This document shows positions 6,185 to 12,612 of a stretch of DNA of 16,937 nt, piece after piece. Each line of letters opens with the position of its first letter. The stretch's first letter is position 1. Under the pieces are notes generated by a model that was not told the DNA's origin, did no database searches, and saw only the letters and a program-made list of their open reading frames with translations. This DNA comes from Stigonema ocellatum SAG 48.90 = DSM 106950 (GTDB lineage Bacteria; Cyanobacteriota; Cyanobacteriia; Cyanobacteriales; Nostocaceae). Where the stretch lies: assembly GCA_016903675.1 (NCBI GenBank), contig JADQBA010000176.1, forward strand, positions 1 to 16,937, written 5' to 3'. The position numbers and the translations under genes are program-made.

Positions 6185-6707
6185 TCATTGCCATTCACCT
6201 TGCAGCGTAAAAGCCCCCCAGAAATAGGGAGCTTTCCCAGATTTCCACATCTCTAACTGTGCAGCGCGGATTGCAGCTACGGGATTTTGATGTTGTTGCA
6301 ACATTTTTTGGTAAAAATTCTGCATGAGAGTCGCTGTCGTCGAATCATTCACAAAAAACAGGGAACTCGAACCAGTGAACTCGAACCAGTGAATATGAAA
6401 CAAAAAAAACTTCAGTTGTGGGTCCCAAGCCCACTTATAAAAAAATATGTTTTTCACGCTTCTTAGGCGCTTTGAAATTCTACGTCCTTGTTTCAATCCC
6501 ACGGCTTAAGCCGTGGGATACCCTGTTAAGCGTTAAGAGTTCCCTGTTCCCTCTGAAACTGCATAAACTGACAAGGACACGCTTTGCCCCAGCATACATA
6601 AAGCCTCTTGTCAACCCTATCAAACCTTCTCCCTGGACATTTTGCCCCAATCCGGTTTTACAGGCGCTCATGGTAACTAGTTCAACAGGTAATCTGAGGT
6701 TATAAAT
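6185..6707 (-). pseudogene. C-terminal CHAT protease remnant, split by an insertion
   Basis: Reading the minus strand, IYNLRLPVELVTMSACKTGL and then GLTRGFMYAGAKRVLVSL (6564-6707) is followed, after about 205 bp of foreign DNA, by VNDSTTATLMQNFYQKM and, at the end, APYFWGAFTLQGEWQ (6185-6352). Joined, this is the classic C-terminus of a CHAT (caspase-like) domain, with SACKTG supplying the catalytic Cys. The rest, including the catalytic His and any TPR region, is absent, and an in-frame stop lies upstream. It is not a copy of the TPR-CHAT gene at 12613: the catalytic block is a different subfamily (SACKTGLG against SACESPITG). Clearly non-functional. Confidence 0.82.
6353..6557. mobile_element. 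~205-bp non-autonomous insertion inside the CHAT relic
   Basis: The two halves of the CHAT reading delimit the insert. Near its ends is a perfect 12-bp inverted repeat, AACAGGGAACTC (6357-6368) against GAGTTCCCTGTT (6537-6548). Inside are a tandem 14-mer GAACTCGAACCAGT x2 (6363-6390) and a perfect 24-bp palindrome ATCCCACGGCTTAAGCCGTGGGAT cut here as two 12-bp arms (6496-6507, 6508-6519). Hairpins of the CCACGGCTTAAGCCGTGG type are familiar at IS200/IS605-family ends, so this may be a PATE/MITE mobilised by such a transposase. Exact ends are inferred from the protein break. Confidence 0.6.
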
Positions 6708-6887
6708 TTTGTTGAGATTCTTTGGCGTTTTGTTAGAAATGAGTGCTTATACTCGAAGTATTATGCAGAGTTTTCCGAATTTAAGATAGCGATCGCCAAC
6801 TGTATTGCCACTGCCAACACTGATAAAAAGGAAAAGCTGGATAGCTTGTTAACTCTCGATTTTCAATCCTTTAACTCTTCCCGTTAG
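6705..6887 (+). pseudogene. C-terminal remnant of an IS630-family transposase
   Basis: The frame ending at the TAG 6885-6887 reads NFVEILWRFVRNECLYSKYY, then AEFSEFKIAIANCI and LDSLLTLDFQSF. This corresponds to the end of an IS630/Tc1-like DDE transposase: the NLIE-LW block just after the catalytic Glu region, the YSKYY helix and the terminal LLTL-FQ. Everything before the NxxE block is missing, and the sequence abuts the CHAT relic. It is too short for a functional protein and is probably the scar of a deleted element. Confidence 0.6.
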
Positions 6888-6937
6888 AAGTCCCACACTG
6901 TACTGCTTTTAGCAGTCAGTGCTCTTATGAATAATGG

Positions 6938-7010
6938 AACAAATACGAATAGTCCTCCGATTAATGTTTGGCACAGCCAGACGAAATCGGAGGACATATG
7001 AGTATTTGTT
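6938..7010. repeat. Long imperfect hairpin flanking the IS200 gene
   Basis: AACAAATAC (6938-6946) pairs with GTATTTGTT (7002-7010), and GTCCTCCGATT (6952-6962) pairs perfectly with AATCGGAGGAC (6985-6995), around a 22-nt loop. It abuts the 3' end of tnpA and could be the element's right-end hairpin, a transcription terminator, or both. A smaller ACTGCT-TTT-AGCAGT hairpin sits at 6902-6916. Confidence 0.65.
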
Positions 7011-7363
7011 AATCAGGACGCGATTGAGATTCGACATATTTCTTCAATGTTTCGACCGTTACGCCGCTCGCGCGTTGCAGTGAGGTAGGAGCCATTCCAA
7101 AAGACATCTTTCCAATAATGCTGGCTGAGATGTTCCGCAAACTCCTTTCTTAGATATCGACTGGTAACTGATTTCAAGTTATTAATAAATTTTGGCAAGT
7201 TTGTCTGAGGAGTATACCTAAATAACAAGTGAACGTGATCAAACTCTCCATTGAATTCAATCAGTTCGCAATCCCATTTAGGCAAGAACTCTTTCAGTAT
7301 TTCTGTTAACCTATCTAGCATTTCTGCTGTAAATGCTTTTCGCCTATATTTTGTGGCTAACAC
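7009..7363 (-). pseudogene. tnpA: IS200/IS605-type TnpA, frameshifted before the catalytic Tyr
   Basis: The open frame 7013-7363 (116 aa) has the HUH nuclease motif FDHVHLLF (His43 and His45) and the TKYRRKAF, SVTSRYLRKEF and FWNGSY blocks of Y1 transposases, which move single-stranded DNA. After LTATR the frame is wrong: the +1 frame gives SGVTVETLKKYVESQSRPD, ending at a stop at 7009-7011, and that contains the Y-x-x-x-Q catalytic tyrosine (codon 7036-7038). One extra base in or near the CGCGCG run at 7069-7074 explains this. The N-terminus is also shifted: SVSDLKAHL lies in frame upstream of the GTG at 7363 with no start codon, so the gene is probably dead. It lies between the Mo-hydroxylase operon and the CHAT/IS630 debris. 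Confidence 0.78.
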
Positions 7364-7498
7364 TAAATGAGCCTTGAGGTCTGAGACGCTTCTGGCTCGT
7401 AGTTAGCGTAGGTACTTCACAAAAGTCTATGTCTTAGCCGCGTAGAGTATAACTGTAAACTCTAATTTAGTGATTTATGATTAATTTTGGGGTGACGC
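7364..7498. other. Intergenic between IS200 relic and Mo-hydroxylase operon
   Basis: Codons upstream of tnpA (SVSDLKAHL) extend to about 7390. Beyond that a small TAGAGT/ACTCTA hairpin with a 10-nt loop (about 7443-7464) may mark an element end or terminate the operon. No gene seen. Confidence 0.35.
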
Positions 7499-9724
7499 TT
7501 AAAGTACTTTATCTAAAGTAATCGGCAGATTGCGAACCCGTTTTCCGGTGGCGTGATACACAGCATTGGCGATCGCTGCTGCTACTCCGACAAGACCAAG
7601 TTCCCCGATGCCTTTAACTCCAAGGGGATTCACGTGTGGATCGTGTTCATCGACAAAAATGTGTTCTAACTTTCCAATGTCAGCCTGTACCGGAACATGA
7701 TACTCGCCAAAATTAGCATTAATAATCCGCCCGTTGGTTTCGTCCATCACGGTTTCTTCCTCTAGCGCCTGCCCAACACCACCAATGATGCCGCCAATCA
7801 TTTGAGAACGGGCAGTTTTAGCATTAATAATTCGCCCTGCACCGTAAACACCTAAGAATCGGGCCACTCGCATCATACCTAAATCGATGTCGATATGCAC
7901 CTGGGCAAACTGCGCCCCAAAGCTATACATGGAATACTGTTGCCTTTCTTCACCGGGCATTGAACTGCTTTGTGCTTCAAGTTGCGTCATTTGGTTTCGC
8001 ATCAGAATTTCACTATAGGTTTCGCCGATGGAGTGGTCGTGCTGCAAACACAGTCGCCCCTCCATGGCGATCACATCCTCTTTGTTTACACCCTGAAGCG
8101 GTGAGTGTTCATCGGCGATCGCCAATCCCAAAATCTTGCCACGCAGTGCCAAAGCCGCCGCTTGGACAGCTGACCCCACGCTTGCCATTGCCATTGAACC
8201 GCCTTGCAAGGGAGCTTCTGGCATATCCGTATCCCCCAACTCAAACCGCACCTGCGAAATGGGCAAGCCAAGGGTTTCAGCAGCGACTTGGGTCATCACC
8301 GTATAGGTGCCAGGACTAATATCGGTGACGCTGCTTTGGACTAACACACTGCCATCCACGGCGATTCGAGCCATTGCCGAGGCGGGCAAGCGGTAGACAG
8401 GATACATGGCACTGGCGACTCCCAACCCAATTAAAGTATTGCCTCGACGCATTGAGTGCGGTTTTTGATCGCGGTTTGACCAACCAAATCGCTCTGCACC
8501 AATTTGATAGCACTGCCGCAGTGATTTACTCGACCAAGGCAATCCTGTTTCGGGATTGGTTTCGGCATAGTTACGGAGGCGGAGTTCGATTGGGTCAAGC
8601 TCTAGTGCATAAGCAAGTTCATCCATCGCGGATTCTAAAGCAAAAGTACCAACTGATTCACCAGGGGCACGCATATAGGTTGGTGTTCCGGCATTCACCC
8701 GTACTAGACGATGAGTGGTTGCAACATTTGGGCAAGCGTAAAGCACCCGCGAGTTGTTGGTGGTGCTTTCCACAAATTCGTCAAATGGTGAGGTCGGCGA
8801 GAGGTTGTCGTGAACTATAGCAGTTAATTTGCCATCTCGGGTAGCTCCTAGACGCAGATGCTGCACAGTTTGCGGTCGATAGCCCACGAAGGTGTACATC
8901 TGCTGACGAGTTAGTACGAGTTTGACGGCTCTATGGACATGACGAGCGGCGATCGCTGCCAGCGTCACATGGGGCCAGGCTCGCAATCCACAGCCAAAGG
9001 CACCGCCAACAAACTGAGAAACCACACGTACATTGGAGATTGCAATCCCCAGCGTTGCCGCTAGTACCAGCCGCACATTCTGCACCCACTGACTCGCATC
9101 ATAAACCGTGAGTTTTTCGCCTTCCCAAACCGCGATGGAGGCAAAGGGTGCAAGCGGATTGTGATTATTGGTAGAAGTGGTGTAACTTTGGTCAATTTGC
9201 ACATCAGCGGCTGCCCATCCAGTTTCTAAATCGCCGCGCTTTGTTTCTAGGGGTTGACCTAAAGCGTCAGTCTTGTCAGGATAGAACGCTTGCTCTAGGA
9301 CGGTATGCAGATTGGTAATGGGCGATTCTTCGGCGTAGGTAACTTGTACCAGCGTCGCTGCATACTCTGCCTGCTCTAGTGTTTCTGCAATCACAACACC
9401 AATTTGCTGACCACTAAAGTGGATTACCAGGTCTTGTAGAATTGGCAGTGATCGCCCTACTGCCGATGGCGGCTGTCCAGGTTGCGCAAAAGAGATCGAA
9501 TGCAGTTTAGGCGCGTTGAGATGCGTGACAATTCCCAGCACACCGGGTGCCTGTTCTGCCGCAGTGGTGTTGATCTGGGTGATACGTCCTTTTGCGATGG
9601 TGCTGTGCAGCACCACAGCATGTGCTAGATTTGCGAGAGGAATATCTGAAGAATAACGGGCACCACCTGTTACTTTAAGAACACCATCAACACGACTAAT
9701 GGGTTGACCAATGATACTGCTCAT
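7499..9724 (-). CDS. paoC: Molybdopterin-binding subunit of PaoABC-type aldehyde oxidoreductase / xanthine dehydrogenase family
   Basis: This 741-residue large subunit of the xanthine oxidase superfamily binds the Mo-molybdopterin cofactor and oxidises the substrate, passing electrons to the Fe-S and FAD subunits. Landmarks: IGQPISRVDGVLKVTGGARY (N-terminal a/b hammerhead), QFVGGAFGCGL (237-247), TYMRAPGESVGTFALE (349-364) and, near the end, GIGELGLVG (705-713) with the active-site Glu708. The C-terminus VRNLPITLDKVL is typical of PaoC. Its ATG overlaps the FAD-subunit stop by 4 bp (ATGA, 9721-9724), so translation is coupled. The length matches E. coli PaoC (about 730). The family fits aldehyde oxidation best; substrate specificity cannot be read from sequence, and purine or other N-heterocycle oxidation is an alternative. 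Confidence 0.9.
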   Translation of the reverse strand: MSSIIGQPISRVDGVLKVTGGARYSSDIPLANLAHAVVLHSTIAKGRITQINTTAAEQAPGVLGIVTHLNAPKLHSISFAQPGQPPSAVGRSLPILQDLVIHFSGQQIGVVIAETLEQAEYAATLVQVTYAEESPITNLHTVLEQAFYPDKTDALGQPLETKRGDLETGWAAADVQIDQSYTTSTNNHNPLAPFASIAVWEGEKLTVYDASQWVQNVRLVLAATLGIAISNVRVVSQFVGGAFGCGLRAWPHVTLAAIAARHVHRAVKLVLTRQQMYTFVGYRPQTVQHLRLGATRDGKLTAIVHDNLSPTSPFDEFVESTTNNSRVLYACPNVATTHRLVRVNAGTPTYMRAPGESVGTFALESAMDELAYALELDPIELRLRNYAETNPETGLPWSSKSLRQCYQIGAERFGWSNRDQKPHSMRRGNTLIGLGVASAMYPVYRLPASAMARIAVDGSVLVQSSVTDISPGTYTVMTQVAAETLGLPISQVRFELGDTDMPEAPLQGGSMAMASVGSAVQAAALALRGKILGLAIADEHSPLQGVNKEDVIAMEGRLCLQHDHSIGETYSEILMRNQMTQLEAQSSSMPGEERQQYSMYSFGAQFAQVHIDIDLGMMRVARFLGVYGAGRIINAKTARSQMIGGIIGGVGQALEEETVMDETNGRIINANFGEYHVPVQADIGKLEHIFVDEHDPHVNPLGVKGIGELGLVGVAAAIANAVYHATGKRVRNLPITLDKVL

Positions 9725-10719
9725 AAGGTTTCTCCTGGCATTGCGACAACCTGGGTTAATGCACGAACTAAGGTACGTTTGGTCAATTCAATTTTAAAAG
9801 CATTGAATCGTTGGGGAACCGCATCCCGCACTGCGATCTCAGCCGCCGCTCTGAACGTCTCCTCGGTTGGATCTGCACCCACTAAACGATGCTCGACAGC
9901 TTGATCGCGCCAGGGTTTCGTGGCGACGCCACCGAACGCCACTCGCGCTGCACTAATTTTGTTGTTTTGAATCTCAAGGGCAACAGCGGCTGAAACTAAC
10001 GCAAAGGCATAAGAGTTACGATCGCGGACTTTGAGATAATGCGATCGTGCAGCAAAGGGCAATACTGGAATTTCAACAGCGGTGATCAGTTCTCCAGGTT
10101 CTAAGACCGTTTCGAGATGCGGTGTCTCTCTGGGTAAGTGATGAAAATCAGTAAGGGGAATAGTGCGGTTTCTGGCTGAGCCTTGAATATGAACTATCGC
10201 ATCCAGCGCCACAAGTGCCACGCACATATCAGAGGGATGCGTGGCGATACATTGTTCACTTGTTCCAAGAATGGAGTGAATCCGGTTAAAGCCTGAAATT
10301 GCCGGACAGCCGGAACCCGGAACCCGCTTGTTACAGGGGACAGTCGAATCGTTAAAGTAATAACAGCGCGTGCGCTGCATCAAGTTACCGGCTGTGGTTG
10401 CCATGTTGCGAAGCTGCGGCGACGCACCTGAGAGAATTGCTTCCGACAGAACCGGATAGCGAGCTTGAATCGTGGGGTGATAAGCCACATTGCTGTTGCG
10501 CGATAGCGCTCCTAATCGCATGCTGCCATCGGCTTGAATTTCGATCTGCTCTAATGGCAACCGATTGATGTCAACAAGTTGCGGTGGCGTTTCGACTCCT
10601 TCTTTCATTAAATCGAGTAGGTTGGTGCCCCCCGCGATAAATTTAGCAGCTGGGCGATCCAAAATGGCTGCCTGAGCCGTCTGATATTCCGTCGCTAACA
10701 CATAACTGAATGGATTCAT
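9721..10719 (-). CDS. paoB: FAD-binding subunit of PaoABC-type Mo-hydroxylase with extra Fe-S cysteines
   Basis: I chose ATG 10719 (MNPFSYVLATE, 332 aa). It is preceded by GAGTGAGGG at Shine-Dalgarno distance, while an in-frame GTG at 10734 would overlap the upstream stop. FAD-binding blocks are AGGTNLLDLMK and ATTAGNLMQRT, with KVRDRNSYAFALVSAAVALE farther on. Between them is a Cys insertion, RTRCYYFNDSTVPCNKR then PGSGC and SEQCIATHPSD. On the 10734 numbering these are Cys124, 134, 143 and 162. This matches the loop that binds an additional [4Fe-4S] cluster in E. coli PaoB. The subunit hands electrons to the terminal acceptor. It is translationally coupled to the large-subunit gene downstream. 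Confidence 0.88.
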   Translation of the reverse strand: MNPFSYVLATEYQTAQAAILDRPAAKFIAGGTNLLDLMKEGVETPPQLVDINRLPLEQIEIQADGSMRLGALSRNSNVAYHPTIQARYPVLSEAILSGASPQLRNMATTAGNLMQRTRCYYFNDSTVPCNKRVPGSGCPAISGFNRIHSILGTSEQCIATHPSDMCVALVALDAIVHIQGSARNRTIPLTDFHHLPRETPHLETVLEPGELITAVEIPVLPFAARSHYLKVRDRNSYAFALVSAAVALEIQNNKISAARVAFGGVATKPWRDQAVEHRLVGADPTEETFRAAAEIAVRDAVPQRFNAFKIELTKRTLVRALTQVVAMPGETL

Positions 10720-10730
10720 GCGCGTTACCC

Positions 10731-11309
10731 TCACTCATCAAAGCTGATCACAGGCGGATAGCACGCCTTGACGGGTTCGCCTGGTGCCTCAACGCTCATT
10801 TGAGTACGAACATCCTGAATTGCCGCCAGAATATTGGGATAAGCACCACAGCGACAGAGATTGCCGCTCATCAATTCTTGCACTTCTGCATCGGTTTGGG
10901 CGTGTCCTTCGTTGAATAACCCGATGGCAGAGCAAATTTGCCCAGAGGTGCAATAGCCGCACTGAAAGGCATCGTGTTCGATGAACGCTGCTTGCAGAGG
11001 ATGTAGTTCATTATCATTGGCAAGACCTTCGATGGTCGTGATCGCTTGACATACATGCATCACTGCCAATGTCAGGCAGGAGTTGATTCGCTGCCCATTG
11101 ACCAGTACAGTGCAAGCGCCGCACTGACCATGATTGCACCCTTTCTTTGTACCTGTTAACCCCAGCCGTTCTCGTAGTATATCCAGTAAGGTGACTCGCG
11201 GTTCAATGTAAACGGTGTGTTCTGTGCCGTTGATGGTTAACGTAATGGGAAAGTTGCCGGATAGGGGCGTATTTGAAGCGATTAACGGTTTCTGTAATTC
11301 AGCGCCCAT
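10731..11309 (-). CDS. paoA: [2Fe-2S] subunit of PaoABC-type Mo-hydroxylase, no Tat leader
   Basis: This 192-residue subunit carries two [2Fe-2S] clusters. The plant-type cluster is GTKKGCNHGQCGACTVLVNG plus Cys78 (Cys58, 63, 66, 78); the second is FQCGYCTSGQ with NLCRCGAYPN (Cys117, 120, 152, 154). It is close to PaoA (LHPLQAAFIEHD, LTLAVMH), but E. coli PaoA begins with a twin-arginine signal and this one starts MGAELQKPLIASNTPLSGNF with no RR, so the complex should be cytoplasmic. ATG 11309 has AGGAGA at 11315-11320 on the minus strand, 5 bases away. It is first gene of the three-gene operon. No XdhC/PaoD-type maturation gene lies in the window. Confidence 0.9.
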   Translation of the reverse strand: MGAELQKPLIASNTPLSGNFPITLTINGTEHTVYIEPRVTLLDILRERLGLTGTKKGCNHGQCGACTVLVNGQRINSCLTLAVMHVCQAITTIEGLANDNELHPLQAAFIEHDAFQCGYCTSGQICSAIGLFNEGHAQTDAEVQELMSGNLCRCGAYPNILAAIQDVRTQMSVEAPGEPVKACYPPVISFDE

Positions 11310-11314
11310 TGGGT

Positions 11315-11320
11315 TCTCCT
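11315..11320 (-). promoter_or_regulatory. Ribosome binding site of the Mo-hydroxylase operon
   Basis: AGGAGA, 5 bases before the ATG at 11309. It supports that start for the Fe-S subunit. No confident promoter hexamers were found upstream. Confidence 0.7.
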
Positions 11321-11398
11321 ATCTCCTAAGTTGTGATTTTTGATGTGTAACTGGTCGGTGAGCGAAGCCAGATACTGATGTAGGAGGAGTATCGTTTG

Positions 11399-11449
11399 AT
11401 GTCCCAATCGTCTTCTGTTGTGGGAATCCTAGTTTGGAGGAGAATATGA
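11399..11449 (+). CDS. Possible 16-codon leader ORF coupled to the next ORF
   Basis: AGGAGGAG at 11382-11389 precedes an ATG at 11399 that encodes MSQSSSVVGILVWRRI. Its TGA overlaps the ATG of the next ORF as ATGA (11446-11449). The strong Shine-Dalgarno and exact stop/start overlap are what translational coupling looks like. No homologue is recognised, so it may be chance. Confidence 0.35.
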   Translation: MSQSSSVVGILVWRRI

Positions 11450-11628
11450 ATTGGCTTGCTCATGAGTTCTACAACCACTGTGTCTGTAGGATTATCACTC
11501 CGAGAGAAGCAAATCACATCCGCCTAAAGGAGTATTGGACTTTGGACAAAAAGAATTTTGTTCGCGATGTTAAATTGCGAACCAAGAAACTAGACATCAG
11601 AAATTACCCTAGTTATTTTTCAAACTGA
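11446..11628 (+). CDS. Small unrecognised protein, 60 aa
   Basis: ATG 11446 follows GGAGGAG (11436-11442) at ideal distance, so the start is well supported. The product begins MNWLAHEFYNHCVCRII and ends RNYPSYFSN; it is basic and aromatic-rich, with no signal peptide or membrane segment. I do not recognise a family. It is divergent from the Mo-hydroxylase operon (137 bp apart) and is followed by transposase debris, so it could be an orphan accessory gene or the end of something deleted. The good ribosome site argues for expression. Confidence 0.45.
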   Translation: MNWLAHEFYNHCVCRIITPREANHIRLKEYWTLDKKNFVRDVKLRTKKLDIRNYPSYFSN

Positions 11629-11664
11629 GTGAAACAGAGTTAAACCCCTAATGCCTAAGAAAAT

Positions 11665-12013
11665 TTACTCGGCTTTTTGTTTATTAGGTGTTGATTTTGA
11701 CTGCTTCTTGACCACAGGATGCTTAGATCGTTTTGGTTGAGAATGACCAACCACCCAAACCCCGTGAATTTCCACGGGGTTTGGGAGAATGTCCCGGTTT
11801 TCCAGTCTCTGAAATAATTGTTTGAAAATCGCGTTGCACTACACTTGGAGTTACAATTTTATTATTGTGAGGTTTTAAATAACGCTTACTCGGTCTAGGT
11901 AAATGTGAAGCTAAATCTTTTGCAGCCCAGAGTTGTACGTAAGCGAGCATTACTAAACGTATCCAATTTTCCTCGTGCTTGACATCTGGAGTTTGAAACT
12001 GCGTCATCAGCAT
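11665..12013 (-). pseudogene. C-terminal remnant of an NF041680-type transposase
   Basis: The minus strand reads LMTQFQTPDVKHEENWIRLV, then YVQLWAAKDLASHLPRPSKR and VQRDFQTIISETGKPGHSPK. This is the end of a cyanobacterial IS701/IS4-like transposase family (NF041680). After PKPRGNS the frame is lost. A neighbouring frame resumes with GHSQPKRSKHPVVKKQSKS and ends at a stop at 11665-11667, matching the usual basic HPVVKK tail. The DDE core is missing, so the element is dead. The frameshift falls in a perfect 13-bp stem-loop at 11754-11785. Confidence 0.7.
11754..11785. repeat. Perfect 13-bp hairpin at the transposase frameshift
   Basis: CCCAAACCCCGTG (11754-11766) and CACGGGGTTTGGG (11773-11785) flank a 6-base loop AATTTC. 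Normally this region encodes PKPRGNSPG, so one arm is coding and the other appears to be an inverted duplication. Confidence 0.75.
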
Positions 12014-12174
12014 TTAAATTATTCCAAAACTTTTCCGTAGCTTTCAGCCTGTTGTAGAAAGTTATACTGGCTTAACCCTAAGGTTGCTAAAGTAGACCCA
12101 GCAAAATGGAAAAATCTCCGTCGAGAAATGAGACGCATAATTACTCTATGACTCGATATACTAATTAATTATCT
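12014..12174. other. Unassigned stretch between two gene remnants
   Basis: One plus-strand frame reads LYWLNPKVAKVDPAKWKNLR then REMRRIITL before a TGA near 12150. It is coding-like (basic, Trp-rich) but has no start and no family I can name. It may be the tail of another deleted gene. Confidence 0.3.
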
Positions 12175-12306
12175 GTGGCTTCAGTCAAAAATCAAATTGA
12201 CTTCACCCAGCAGTTGCTAGATTTAATGCAACGGGTTAATATTTCTAGTTTTAAAGCGGTCTTAAACCTTGGCTTCCTTGGCTCAGGAGCGGTTTTTTTT
12301 AGGTAA
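12175..12306 (+). pseudogene. N-terminal stub resembling a cyanobacterial GrpE/HTH protein
   Basis: From a GTG at 12175 the frame reads VASVKNQIDFTQQLLDLMQR then VNISSFKA, after which it degenerates and stops at 12304-12306. The Q-L-L-D-L-M-Q-R-x-x-I-S-S-F-K-A pattern recalls the N-terminal helix and HTH start of a family annotated GrpE-like in Nostocales (usually continuing LSxxAGVS). Only about 30 residues match, from memory. A T8 run (12293-12300) follows. Confidence 0.35.
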
Positions 12307-12370
12307 TCTTCTGGCGGTTTGCGAGTAAACAAGACCTTGTCCTAAGGGACAGGCTTGTCTACGACACCCT

Positions 12371-12482
12371 GCGCGAACGTGTCTTCGCGGTTTAAAAATC
12401 TTTTTGAACCACGTTCGCCGTCAGGCGTGCCGAAGGCAAGACGCGAAGAACACGTTCGCGCAGCGTCTCCCCTTGGGAGAAG
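12371..12482. repeat. Hairpin-forming interspersed repeat, including copy 2 of the 30-bp repeat
   Basis: GCGCGAACGTGTCTTCGCG (12371-12389) is the inverse of CGCGAAGAACACGTTCGCGC (12442-12461) apart from one bulged base. The right arm runs into the 30-bp sequence 12453-12482 that is identical to 1948-1977. No gene is seen in 12307-12612; 12587-12619 is a tandem CTAACTCCGCGCCTC tract running over the stop codon of the TPR-CHAT gene. Confidence 0.75.
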
Positions 12483-12612
12483 GAAATCCAACTCTTACGA
12501 CTTGCACCTTGAAAGGGCTGGTCCTACCCTTATTAAATGGTTAGTACAAATGTTCACCTTAACAGGGGTACCTACTCTACCCCTAACTCCGCGCCTCCTA
12601 ACTCCGCGCCTC

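Noticed and set aside
8374..8820. 148-codon plus-strand ORF
   Set aside because: It is a shadow of the molybdopterin subunit gene, whose own frame has clear catalytic motifs.
12293..12306. Intrinsic terminator at the T8 run
   Set aside because: Only a weak, interrupted stem precedes the T-run, so I could not support it.
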